59,110 bases of DNA, taken from Anaerolineales bacterium. GTDB lineage: Bacteria; Chloroflexota; Anaerolineae; Anaerolineales; UBA4823. A program made the translations under genes and the position numbers. Positions within the stretch are counted from its first letter, which is position 1, and each line of letters starts with the position of its first letter. The notes under the pieces were generated by a model that worked only from the letters and a program-made list of their open reading frames with translations, made no database searches and was not told the DNA's origin. The stretch spans positions 1-59,110 of the forward strand of contig JAFGBV010000081.1 in NCBI GenBank assembly GCA_016932955.1. Reading direction: 5' to 3'. This document shows positions 25,530 to 34,003 of the stretch, one piece after another.

Positions 25530-26503
25530 GTGTGTTGCTCCTCTTTATGGATGGTGTGGGTCTGGGCGCCAACGATCCATCTGCTAACCCCCTGGCGCTG
25601 GCGCACATGCCCAATCTGCGAGCGCTCCTGGATGGGCACCCGCTCACTGCCGCTGCGCCGCTCCCGCTGGAAAACCAGCGCGCCTCATTACTACCCATCG
25701 ACGCCTGCATGGGCGTGGATGGACGCCCTCAATCTGCCACCGGGCAGGCCGCCTTGTTGAGTGGTCGTAACATCCCTGCGGCGCTCGGCTTTCATGACGG
25801 ACCCAAACCAAGCCCGGAAATTATCAACATGTTACGCAGTGGAACGATTTTCCACCACCTCCAAGCTGCCGGACGCAGCGCCAGCCTGCTCAATGCTTAC
25901 CCGCCGCGCTATTTCTCCGCCATCGAATCAGGCCGCCGCCTCCCCGGCACGATCGCCCTGGCAGCCCGCTTGGCTGGCATCCCTCTCAAAACCCAGGCCG
26001 ATCTCTTTTCTGGCAAGGCTCTCTCAGCCGATTTCACTGCCCAAGGCTGGCATGAGCACCTGGGAATCACTGATACCCCGCGCATCACCCCGGTCGAAGC
26101 AGGTAAACGCCTGGCATCCCTTGCGCTCAGTTATGATTTTGCCATCTTCGAATACTGGCTGAGCGATATCGCCGGGCACCGCCAGGAGATGGAACAGGCT
26201 TGCGCGCTGCTTGAAACCTTTGATGAAGTGCTGGGCGGCTTGCTAGCAAGCTGGCAGGATGAGCATGGTTTGATCCTGATCACTTCAGATCATGGCAACC
26301 TGGAAGATCTCACCACCCGCCGCCACACCACCAACCCTGTTCCCGCCCTGCTGTTCGGTGCACCAGCCACGCGTCATATATTCATCCAGCAATTGCATAA
26401 AATAAGCCCATCTGGTTCTATTCAACCAGATAGGCATCCTTCTTTAGCGCAGATCATGCCAGCAATACTGGCAGTTCTTGGCCTAACCTCGTTCAGGCAA
26501 TAA
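25526..26503 (+). CDS. Alkaline phosphatase superfamily metalloenzyme
   Basis: This 325-residue protein is related to cofactor-independent phosphoglycerate mutase and phosphopentomutase. The first metal Asp is in FMDGVG at the N-terminus. A nucleophile region SATGQAALLSG lies near 72-82. The later metal sites DIAGHR (about 205) and SDHGNLED (about 253-260) are present. It lacks the length of true iPGM (about 510 residues), so it is probably a phosphoesterase of unknown substrate. It overlaps the upstream gene by 4 nt, and its 3' end overlaps the convergent spt gene by 11 nt. Confidence 0.8.
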   Translation: MSVLLLFMDGVGLGANDPSANPLALAHMPNLRALLDGHPLTAAAPLPLENQRASLLPIDACMGVDGRPQSATGQAALLSGRNIPAALGFHDGPKPSPEIINMLRSGTIFHHLQAAGRSASLLNAYPPRYFSAIESGRRLPGTIALAARLAGIPLKTQADLFSGKALSADFTAQGWHEHLGITDTPRITPVEAGKRLASLALSYDFAIFEYWLSDIAGHRQEMEQACALLETFDEVLGGLLASWQDEHGLILITSDHGNLEDLTTRRHTTNPVPALLFGAPATRHIFIQQLHKISPSGSIQPDRHPSLAQIMPAILAVLGLTSFRQ

Positions 26504-27674
26504 CGCCGAATTGTTTCCCAACCTCCTGGAAGATCCCCAGCACTTTCTCCAATTGCTCATCGGTATGGATCGCCATATAAGAAGTTCGCAGCAACTGGCG
26601 CCCCTGCGGGACAGCCGGCGATACCACCATATTCACATAAACGCCATTCTCGAACAGCGCTTTCCAATACATCGCCGCTTTGATATCATCACCGATGATG
26701 ATCGGCACCACCGGTGTGACGGAATTTCCCGTGTCGAAACCCATCTCATGAAAACGCCGGCGCATGAACTCGCCAATCTCATTGACGCGCTGCACGCGTT
26801 CCGGTTCCTTGCGCATCACACGCAATGCCGCAAGCGCTGCGGCTGCATTGGCAGGAGGAATGCTCGCGCTGAAGATCAGCGCCCGCGCATGGTGCTTGAT
26901 GTAGTGAATAACATCCTCCTCGCCGGCAATAAAGCCTCCCAGTGAGGCTAATGACTTGCTGAAGGTTCCCATGATCAGATCCACATCGCCGGTAACACCG
27001 TAATGGGCAGCCGTCCCACGCCCACCGCCCAGAATACCGAGCGCATGCGCATCATCCACCATCAGGCGCGCCTCGTACTTCTTGCATAGGGGGATGATCT
27101 CGGGCAGTGGAGCAATATCGCCTTCCATGCTGAACAAGCCATCCACCACCACCAACCTGCCCACGTCATCTGGCAAGCGCGAAAGTACACGCTCAAGATC
27201 GCTCATATCATTATGCCGATAGCGCTTCACCTCGCCCCATCCCAGGCGCGCGCCATCCACAATGCTGGCATGATCATCCTTATCCAGCAGAACCACGTCC
27301 TGCCTCCCTACCAGGGAGCTGATCGTGCCCAGGTTCACTTGCATGCCCGTAGAAAAAACCAGCGCAGCAGGCTTCCCAACATAGTCAGCCAGTTCGCGTT
27401 CCAACACCTCATGTAGCTCCAGCGTTCCATTCAAGAAACGCGAACCCGTGCATGATGTGCCAAAGTAATGGATTGCATCGATCGCAGCCTGGCGCACTTC
27501 TGGATGAGTGGTCAGTCCAAGATAATTGTTTGAGCCGCACATGATCAAGCGCCTACCTTGGAAGATCGCCTCACTGCCCTCATTTCCGCTCATCGGGATG
27601 AAATAAGGATACAACCCTGCAGCCATCACTTCCTTGGCATAGGTATAGCTCGAACACTTTTCGAAGAGGTCCAT
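26493..27674 (-). CDS. spt: Serine palmitoyltransferase-like alpha-oxoamine synthase
   Basis: This 393-residue PLP enzyme has Lys240 in GTFSKSLASLGGF as Schiff-base lysine, His135 (DDHASIVDG) stacking on PLP, and Asp207/His210 in VDDAHALG. GTFSKS, SRFLNGTLELH and YRHNDM resemble bacterial (Bacteroides-type) serine palmitoyltransferase more than AONS or KBL, which usually carry GTLSKA or GTLGKA. It would condense serine with a long acyl thioester to 3-ketodihydrosphingosine. The ATG at 27674 lies 4 nt after the stop of the upstream SDR gene, and its AAGGAG site lies within that gene's end. The ORF start at 27761 is therefore rejected. Biochemical identity is inferred. Confidence 0.82.
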   Translation of the reverse strand: MDLFEKCSSYTYAKEVMAAGLYPYFIPMSGNEGSEAIFQGRRLIMCGSNNYLGLTTHPEVRQAAIDAIHYFGTSCTGSRFLNGTLELHEVLERELADYVGKPAALVFSTGMQVNLGTISSLVGRQDVVLLDKDDHASIVDGARLGWGEVKRYRHNDMSDLERVLSRLPDDVGRLVVVDGLFSMEGDIAPLPEIIPLCKKYEARLMVDDAHALGILGGGRGTAAHYGVTGDVDLIMGTFSKSLASLGGFIAGEEDVIHYIKHHARALIFSASIPPANAAAALAALRVMRKEPERVQRVNEIGEFMRRRFHEMGFDTGNSVTPVVPIIIGDDIKAAMYWKALFENGVYVNMVVSPAVPQGRQLLRTSYMAIHTDEQLEKVLGIFQEVGKQFGVIA

Positions 27675-27678
27675 CAAA

Positions 27679-28521
27679 TCATTGCTCCTTTTTGTGGTTG
27701 CGTCGCGCCGAGGCAACCAACCAATCAAGTATAGTATAAACGCCATTCCCAAGTAAACCATTCAAGCGGTAGATCATCTTGCTTTCCATTCCTGGCAAGA
27801 TCAGGTACCTGCCACGCTCAATCCCGCGTAACGTCTCGCGCGCGACCGCCTCGGCACTCATCAAGCCTCCAGTCGCGGTCAAAGCCTTGGTTTCCATCGG
27901 TTTCAAAGCCTGCTCATTGGCTAACTGCGGTGTATCGGTATCTGGCGGAAAGACAATCGACACACCGATACCAAGTGGCTTCAGCTCCGAGCGGATCACA
28001 TCAGAAAAACCCCGCACCGCAAACTTGGATGCGCTGTATGCCGAATAGCCAAAAATTCCGATGAAACCCGCGCCAGATGAGATATTAACAATATATCCCG
28101 AGCCGCGCTTCTGCATCGCCGGCAAGACCGCCCGAATGGTATAGAGAGTCCCAAAATAATTCACATCCATCAGCAGGCGGAAAACATCCAGGGGAATTTC
28201 CTGGAAGTACCCAGGGTGGGTTAGCCCAGCCGAGTTGATCAATAGATCTGGCGCGCCAATGCTACCATCCATCTCCTTAACCACCCGTTGTACCTGCTCC
28301 CAGTCGGAAACATCCGCCGCAGTGAACCCAAAGCGCTGGCTGGAAGATTGCCGCTCACCCTCCATGTGTGAAAGCCCTTCTTGCAGCAAGCCTTCTCTAC
28401 GCCCGGTCAGCCAGACGTGCATGCCGCCTCGCGCCAGCAGCCGCGCCAACGCCAGGCCGATTCCGCTCGATCCACCTGTCACCAGGGCCGTCATCTCTGG
28501 CTCAATCCTGAATCTGCTCAT
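27679..28521 (-). CDS. SDR oxidoreductase, 3-ketodihydrosphingosine reductase-like
   Basis: This 280-residue short-chain dehydrogenase has cofactor loop TGGSSGIG at 15-22. Catalytic Ser149 and the Tyr162-x3-Lys166 pair are in place. After strand 6 it reads FPPDTDTP (191-198) followed by KPMET (207-211). This combination is characteristic of eukaryotic-type 3-ketodihydrosphingosine reductase (KDSR/Tsc10). The product would be the sphingoid base dihydrosphingosine. The C-terminal helix looks amphipathic, as in a membrane-associated enzyme. It is directly coupled to the spt-like gene, whose substrate-product relation fits. The start has a poor ribosome site, and an internal ATG at 28494 is possible. 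Confidence 0.82.
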   Translation of the reverse strand: MSRFRIEPEMTALVTGGSSGIGLALARLLARGGMHVWLTGRREGLLQEGLSHMEGERQSSSQRFGFTAADVSDWEQVQRVVKEMDGSIGAPDLLINSAGLTHPGYFQEIPLDVFRLLMDVNYFGTLYTIRAVLPAMQKRGSGYIVNISSGAGFIGIFGYSAYSASKFAVRGFSDVIRSELKPLGIGVSIVFPPDTDTPQLANEQALKPMETKALTATGGLMSAEAVARETLRGIERGRYLILPGMESKMIYRLNGLLGNGVYTILDWLVASARRNHKKEQ

Positions 28522-28545
28522 CTCTGTATCTAAATCCCATTCTGT

Positions 28546-28755
28546 TCAGCGACCAACTATAAAGGCTAACTGGGAGTTGCCGGAATAGAGGGCAGGCCGC
28601 CTCACCAAGGTAATTTCTAGAAAACCATTATCGCCAATAACCACCAATTTTGCAAGTGTTGGATAGTTAGGATGCATTTCAAATTGAGGGCCAATTCGGC
28701 ATGCACCCTGTTGGAGGCGGAAATTACGATATCTAGTGATCTGGCTATGGAGCAT
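28546..28755 (-). CDS. Short ORF of uncertain reality
   Basis: This 69-codon frame overlaps the end of the propeller gene by 11 nt and fills most of the 223-nt gap before the SDR gene. The predicted product is mixed beta-like (LAKLVVIGDNGFLEITLV) with no recognisable family and no good ribosome site. It may be a small gene translated by coupling, a remnant of a larger exported protein, or chance. Apart from it I see nothing in this gap. Confidence 0.25.
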   Translation of the reverse strand: MLHSQITRYRNFRLQQGACRIGPQFEMHPNYPTLAKLVVIGDNGFLEITLVRRPALYSGNSQLAFIVGR

Positions 28756-31198
28756 TGACAACCATCGGCAAGTAAATAAAGTTCAGTAAAGACCGTCGAT
28801 CGATCACCAGGTGATAAACACCGCTGCCATAAAACTGCTCCTGATCCGCGGTGTAAGGCATCGAAAGTGCGGCGTTTGGAGTTGCCTCTAACAGCAGGTT
28901 ACCGGCTACACCAGCATACAGGATTGTGCGACTGGGAATGGTGGTGATATGCAGGGATTCAATCGAAAGCTGCCCCAAGGGATCATCGTCTCTTTGCCAA
29001 TTCTCGCCACCATCCGCGCTGCGCCAAAGGCCGTTAAAATATGCTCCCATATACAGCATATTTGTATCCAGCGGATCAACCACCAGACCGGATACGCGCA
29101 CACCTCCGATCACCGGCGCCCAATGCTCTCCACCATCAACTGATTTGTACACTCCGCTGTCTGCCGAGTCGCTCTCCAGAACTGCTCCGGCATACAGAAC
29201 CTGGGTATTTTCTGGGTCGATCGCCAGGCAGGCGATGCTGCGCGCTGTGAGACCCTCGTTAACAAAGATCCAGGTCTGCCCGCCATCTGTGGTTTTGAGA
29301 ATGCCGCTGCCGCGGTTGGTGCCATCCAAGAAACGCCTCCCCGTGGATACGTAGATCGTCTGGCTGTCGGTTGGATCGATCTGAATATCTGTAACCGGGC
29401 TGATCGGGAACGTAGTTGTCAGCACATTCCATGTTTCGCCGGCATCCAGGCTACGATAAAGCCAGCCATATTCTGGCCCGCCATTGAAATCCCATGTTCC
29501 GGGTCCAGCATATATTACTTGCGGGTCTTGCGGATCGATGGCAATAGCATGCACTCGCATTTCGTTGTTTGATGGAAGCCCGGGCAGCTCGTGGCGCGTC
29601 CAGGTCTGTCCGCCATCTATCGTTGTATAAACGTCACGCCGGGCTCCCAGGTATGCAATAGTAGGCGTGTAGGGGTGGGCTACTACAGAGATGCCGCGAT
29701 CCAGGTTGTCGCCCTCAGCAGCAAGCCAGCTCTGGCCACCATCCTGGCTGGAAAAAGCCCCTGCTTCATCAGCAGCCACGTAGATTTGGGAGGGATCCGC
29801 AAGCGAGACGGCAATCTCATGGGGGCGCAGCCCAGCCAACCCGTCGCTGCGGGTTTCCCAGTCTATTCCACCATTCTCACTGTAAAGAACGCCTCTACCG
29901 TTGTGGCCAATAAAATACGGCAGCCCACTCAGAGGGTGCAACAAGAGTGACCAGCCCTCTGACAGGATATCGGGAATAGGAATCTTTTCCCAGGTGGTCC
30001 CAGCATCTACGCTGCGATACACACCTGGCGCAATTACATACAGTGTGCCAGAGATAGTGGGGTGGAATCGAATATCGTTAACTGAGGACGATCCCGGTTC
30101 CAGGGTCATGGTTTCCCAATTCGCGCCGCCATCCAGACTGCGGGCGAAAAAGGACCCCGTATGCCAGCCGGAGGCATAGATGCGCTCTGGGGCATGCGGA
30201 TCAACCACCAGCGCACTCCACCAGCCATCTCCCAGATCCGCGACTTGTATCCAGTTCTCACCACCATCCAGTGTTTTGTATACCTTACCATAGTTACCTC
30301 CCGCATAAACAATGGTAGGTGTCAAGGGATGAACAGCTAGGATCGAAATCTGTTCATCAGTGGGAATGCCGTCGTCTACCGCGTCCCAGCTATCACCCCC
30401 ATTGATGCTGCGCATAATAGTTGATCCGCTGCCAGCATATAGATACTCTGGATTTCCTGGCGAGATGCCAAGAGCATATAACCCTTCTCCGCCATCCCAG
30501 ATCACATCCCAGTCCTGGCCTCCATTGGTGCTGCGGAAGAGCTTTTCCCCAGTATGCACTCGTCCGCTCAGATAGATCGTCTGGGAATCGCCCGGTTTGA
30601 GCACATACCCAGCGAGTGGTGTTTGGACGGAGACCTCCCCCGGGAAAGCATTGTGCCAGGTCAGTCCGCTGTCTTCGCTCTTAAAGAAACCATCAGCACC
30701 TGCCAGACCCAGGCTGGCATACAATGTAGTCGTAACAGGATCACCCATTGCGAGGTGATGCACTGATCCACCATAGGGACCATCCGTTGTCCACACATTG
30801 ATGCCCTGCGTGACTGTAAAAGCATTTGGCAGGCTGCCAGTCTCTCCACCAGGGTTTTCGACTGTCAGAGTATATTGACCAGCATCTAATCCCCAGGGCA
30901 CCACGGCTTCCAGCCGGGTGGCGCTGATCCACTGGACATCCTCTAGCATCATATTCCCCATATAAACCATAGGAGTGGAAATAAAATCGCTGCCGATGAT
31001 TACCACCTCTGTATCCATATCATTGGCAGCAGATAGCGGCTCGATCAGTGATAACGTAGGAGTGATCTGTGCCGTAGAGGCCTGCGCTAGGCTGACCAAG
31101 CCTGGCCTGGCCTCTCCCAAAACAGAGAATATCACGAATATAACCAAGGTGGGGACCAGAATTGCTGGCAGGATTGCGAATACTCGTTTTTGCATCAT
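28745..31198 (-). CDS. Secreted Asp-box beta-propeller protein with IPT/TIG domain
   Basis: This 817-residue protein has a signal peptide (hydrophobic stretch at about 6-28, cut near 42). An IPT/TIG-like Ig domain (about 48-130) follows. The rest is propeller blades with many Asp-box motifs of the type SxDGGxxW (for example SEDSGLTW, SLDAGETW, SADGGENW). Proteins of this sortilin/Ycf48/BNR class are exported and bind glycans or proteins. No sialidase catalytic residues are evident. AAGGAG lies 5 nt before the ATG. It follows an M23 peptidase gene by 22 nt, so the two exported proteins are probably made together. Confidence 0.85.
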   Translation of the reverse strand: MMQKRVFAILPAILVPTLVIFVIFSVLGEARPGLVSLAQASTAQITPTLSLIEPLSAANDMDTEVVIIGSDFISTPMVYMGNMMLEDVQWISATRLEAVVPWGLDAGQYTLTVENPGGETGSLPNAFTVTQGINVWTTDGPYGGSVHHLAMGDPVTTTLYASLGLAGADGFFKSEDSGLTWHNAFPGEVSVQTPLAGYVLKPGDSQTIYLSGRVHTGEKLFRSTNGGQDWDVIWDGGEGLYALGISPGNPEYLYAGSGSTIMRSINGGDSWDAVDDGIPTDEQISILAVHPLTPTIVYAGGNYGKVYKTLDGGENWIQVADLGDGWWSALVVDPHAPERIYASGWHTGSFFARSLDGGANWETMTLEPGSSSVNDIRFHPTISGTLYVIAPGVYRSVDAGTTWEKIPIPDILSEGWSLLLHPLSGLPYFIGHNGRGVLYSENGGIDWETRSDGLAGLRPHEIAVSLADPSQIYVAADEAGAFSSQDGGQSWLAAEGDNLDRGISVVAHPYTPTIAYLGARRDVYTTIDGGQTWTRHELPGLPSNNEMRVHAIAIDPQDPQVIYAGPGTWDFNGGPEYGWLYRSLDAGETWNVLTTTFPISPVTDIQIDPTDSQTIYVSTGRRFLDGTNRGSGILKTTDGGQTWIFVNEGLTARSIACLAIDPENTQVLYAGAVLESDSADSGVYKSVDGGEHWAPVIGGVRVSGLVVDPLDTNMLYMGAYFNGLWRSADGGENWQRDDDPLGQLSIESLHITTIPSRTILYAGVAGNLLLEATPNAALSMPYTADQEQFYGSGVYHLVIDRRSLLNFIYLPMVVNAP

Positions 31199-31220
31199 AT
31201 CATCTCCTTACATTTCATTC

Positions 31221-32513
31221 TTAGTCATCTCCAAAATGAGGCAGTAGATCCGCTGTCCAAAAACCTGGGGATCCCTGTGAGATCTTGATCATGTACCCAT
31301 AATGAGAATCATGCTCTAAGAAAACTAACTGATCATGAAATGTATCCCGGTACAGATCAATGTAACCCCCGCTGGCCCAATTTCCAGGTTCAAGGATCAA
31401 CTGCGCATCGATGTGAAGGTGAATTGCTTCATCCAGGTACCCCACCCGCTGCCCGCGGGAAACCATCACCCCAGGCTGGATGCCTTCGATCGCATGGCTG
31501 AGGTGCTGGTAGCTGGTCTGGAAGCCGCGATCTGCCCAACGGATATCACTCCCCAACCATGGCTCTAATCCATCAAAATCAGTGTGGATGATAATCACCA
31601 TCGCAGATCCATCATCTGCGGTTCCCACGCTGTAAACCATACCCGGTGCAGCAGACACCACAACCGTTCCTTCTGGGGCATAGTAGTCAATGCCGCGATG
31701 GGCATCGCCACTGCAATGCCACCAATTGCAATCCTCCGGGTAGCTATTATAGACACCTATCGAATTGGGAAATGGATCAATATCGGTAAATGATCCCTGG
31801 CGGAAAAGATCTTTTTCACTGAGGCGGAACGGGAATGTGAGTGGTCCCATCCCCAAGCCTAGATCCAGCCTGGTATATTGGGATATTTGCACCGTGATCG
31901 CTTGGGAAAGATCCCTAATCTCCTTTGATGATGGAAAATAGAACCGATATGGATTTGCCTGGATGGAAAGCTGATTGATTCCAACTGGAAGGCAGTATCG
32001 GTACCAGCCATTTGAATCGCTGGTGATTTCATGGTCATCTATTGTGATGACTGCTCCTGCAACAGGCGGCTCCCAAAATGGGCCAACCGCCCCCAAGTAA
32101 CCATCTGGATGCTCACCCAGATCTCCGATAGAGAAGGCTGTGTCGTATATACCATTGCCGTTCAGGTCATGAAATATGCGCCCGGTTATGGTTGCTTGAG
32201 AACAAGGCGGCATTGTAGTCCTTAAAACGATTGGCAGGAAAATATTGGTTTGCCCTGTCACAGTGACGTTATTTTCCTTGTGTTCACTGTTACAGCCGCT
32301 ATCATTGCAAGGGATCAGCGTTGTGGCGAAGCCATTGAACTGCACTTGCCATGGCGTTGAGTAACTGAACGGTATGTCTCTGAACCCGGCTGCTGGCAGC
32401 TCCAGCGTGCCGGAGTCGGCGCACACAGCTAAGCCCGAGCTTGCCAGAGCCAAGCAAGCAAGTAACAGCCCAAATATGGCGCGCTTGCCAATCAGGGCAA
32501 GTGTCAGGGGCAT
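31221..32513 (-). CDS. Secreted M23 metallopeptidase with SdrD-B-like domain
   Basis: This 430-residue exported protein starts at the ATG at 32513 after AAGAAGAG. An upstream in-frame start adds 24 residues before the signal peptide. After the signal peptide (cut near VCADS) comes an SdrD-B/carboxypeptidase-regulatory-like Ig fold (about 95-200) with GRIFHDLNGNGIYD. The C-terminus is a LytM/M23 peptidase. The zinc ligands are His and Asp in HRGIDYYAPEG (about 272) and the HxH of LHLHID. It should cleave peptide cross-links in peptidoglycan or act on other secreted peptides. It precedes the propeller gene by 22 nt. Confidence 0.85.
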   Translation of the reverse strand: MPLTLALIGKRAIFGLLLACLALASSGLAVCADSGTLELPAAGFRDIPFSYSTPWQVQFNGFATTLIPCNDSGCNSEHKENNVTVTGQTNIFLPIVLRTTMPPCSQATITGRIFHDLNGNGIYDTAFSIGDLGEHPDGYLGAVGPFWEPPVAGAVITIDDHEITSDSNGWYRYCLPVGINQLSIQANPYRFYFPSSKEIRDLSQAITVQISQYTRLDLGLGMGPLTFPFRLSEKDLFRQGSFTDIDPFPNSIGVYNSYPEDCNWWHCSGDAHRGIDYYAPEGTVVVSAAPGMVYSVGTADDGSAMVIIIHTDFDGLEPWLGSDIRWADRGFQTSYQHLSHAIEGIQPGVMVSRGQRVGYLDEAIHLHIDAQLILEPGNWASGGYIDLYRDTFHDQLVFLEHDSHYGYMIKISQGSPGFWTADLLPHFGDD

Positions 32514-32647
32514 TTTCTCTTCTTTGCGCAACGTAATCCAGGGCTTCTTCACGGCATGTCCGGGTATTATACCTGAGTACGGCAAGAGTTTGGCTTTGGC
32601 TATAGAAGAAATTCAAGGAAGCTTCTTCTGATAAGCACAAGTCGTTT

Positions 32648-32653
32648 TATAAT
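32648..32653 (+). promoter_or_regulatory. Putative -10 box of the YprB-like nuclease gene
   Basis: TATAAT lies 45 nt before the TTG start at 32698, in the divergent region between the M23 peptidase and nuclease genes. No clear -35 element is visible. Confidence 0.4.
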
Positions 32654-32697
32654 ATGCCCAATTCGATCCAAGCAGATGCCAACACAGGAAAATAATC

Positions 32698-33930
32698 TTG
32701 CCATCCCTTGCCGACAAGCTAAAATCCATGGGAGTGAAGGTAGGAACGCAAAACCTGCCCCCGCCAATACCCTCAATCACCTACCCGGTCGAGGATATCA
32801 TCCCCGGTCGTCTTGCCGATACACATGCAGGGCCTGTCTACCTGGCAGAGGAAATCTATCCCAGCCACCACAAGCACGGCAATTACCCTCTGCACGTCAG
32901 CACGCCGATCCAGATGATCGCTGAGTGGGCCGGTGAGCCTGAGATTGCCAGCCTGCCCATCGAAAGCTTCGCCTTCCTGGATACAGAGACATCCGGCCTG
33001 GCAGGCGGCACCGGTACCTTTGCCTTCATGGTGGGTGTAGGGCGCTTTGAGTCACAAGGCTTCCACCTGGCACAGTTCTTCCTCCGCGATCCGCTAGAAG
33101 AAGCCGCTCTCCTGCTGGCTTTAGAGCAATTCGTTGCTCCCTGTCAGGTAATTGTCTCTTTCAACGGTAAAGCCTTTGACATTCCCCTATTGAACACCCG
33201 CTACATCCTTCAGGGATGGAAAACACCCTTTGCCGGATTCCATCAGATCGACCTCCTCCACCTCGCCCGGCGCATCTGGCGCGACCGCCTCCCCAGCCGC
33301 ACCCTTAGCAACCTGGAAGCCCAGATCCTCCATATCCAGCGCGGCGAAGAAGAAGTGCCCGGTTGGATGATCCCCCAAATGTATTTTGATTACCTGCGCC
33401 AGCGTGACGCCCGTCCATTGCGCCGGGTGTTCTACCATAACCAGATTGATGTGCTCTCGATGGCTGCGCTGCTAGAACACCTCGGTTTGCTTTTGGCTGA
33501 TCCCATCAACAAGGCAGCAGGCTATGGCCTGGACCAGGCAGCCATTGCACGTCTGCTAGAAGAATTAGGATATACCCAAACCGCCGCCCACCTCTACCAC
33601 CATAGCCTGGAATCTGGGTTACCAGATGCGATTGCCCACGATACCCTACAACGGCTCGCCTTGCTGTTCAAGCGCCAGGGAGACTATACCGCCGCGTTGC
33701 CACTGTGGGAGAAAGCCGCCGGGCAGCAACAAGTTTATGCCTTCGTCGAGTTAGCTAAATACCACGAGCATCACCTCCAGGATTTTGGGCAGGCCTTGTA
33801 TTGGACACGCGCTGCCATCAAGCTGATGAACACACCCCATTTTTCACGCCTCGAGCGCAGGCAGTGGCAGGGGGAACTCAACCACCGCCTTCAGCGTCTT
33901 GAGAAAAAACAATCCCGCCAGAAGAGTTAA
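32698..33930 (+). CDS. YprB-type ribonuclease H-like exonuclease with TPR-like tail
   Basis: In this 410-residue protein, residues about 85-270 are an RNase H-like DEDDh exonuclease domain of the YprB/RNase_H_2 family. LDTETSGLAGGTGT carries the first acidic pair, VSFNGKAFDIPLL the second Asp, and YHNQIDVLSM the final His/Asp. The C-terminal 130 residues are helical, TPR-like repeats (LYHHSLESGLPDAIAHDTL, KRQGDYTAALPLWEKA). This is the usual layout of the family, and the nucleic-acid substrate is unknown. The TTG start is preceded by AGGAAA about 9 nt upstream. The alternative ATG at 32728 would remove 10 residues. Confidence 0.85.
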   Translation: MPSLADKLKSMGVKVGTQNLPPPIPSITYPVEDIIPGRLADTHAGPVYLAEEIYPSHHKHGNYPLHVSTPIQMIAEWAGEPEIASLPIESFAFLDTETSGLAGGTGTFAFMVGVGRFESQGFHLAQFFLRDPLEEAALLLALEQFVAPCQVIVSFNGKAFDIPLLNTRYILQGWKTPFAGFHQIDLLHLARRIWRDRLPSRTLSNLEAQILHIQRGEEEVPGWMIPQMYFDYLRQRDARPLRRVFYHNQIDVLSMAALLEHLGLLLADPINKAAGYGLDQAAIARLLEELGYTQTAAHLYHHSLESGLPDAIAHDTLQRLALLFKRQGDYTAALPLWEKAAGQQQVYAFVELAKYHEHHLQDFGQALYWTRAAIKLMNTPHFSRLERRQWQGELNHRLQRLEKKQSRQKS

Positions 33931-34003
33931 TCTTCTCCTTTTCATTCAAAATCGAGTAGAATGACATCTGAATCAACCTGAATGTGCACCCGTAAAAGCA
34001 TCT

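Noticed and set aside
26410..26431. Inverted repeat ATCTGGTT/AACCAGAT as terminator
   Set aside because: It lies inside the phosphoesterase coding region with only 8 bp of stem and no adjacent T-run, so it was not called.
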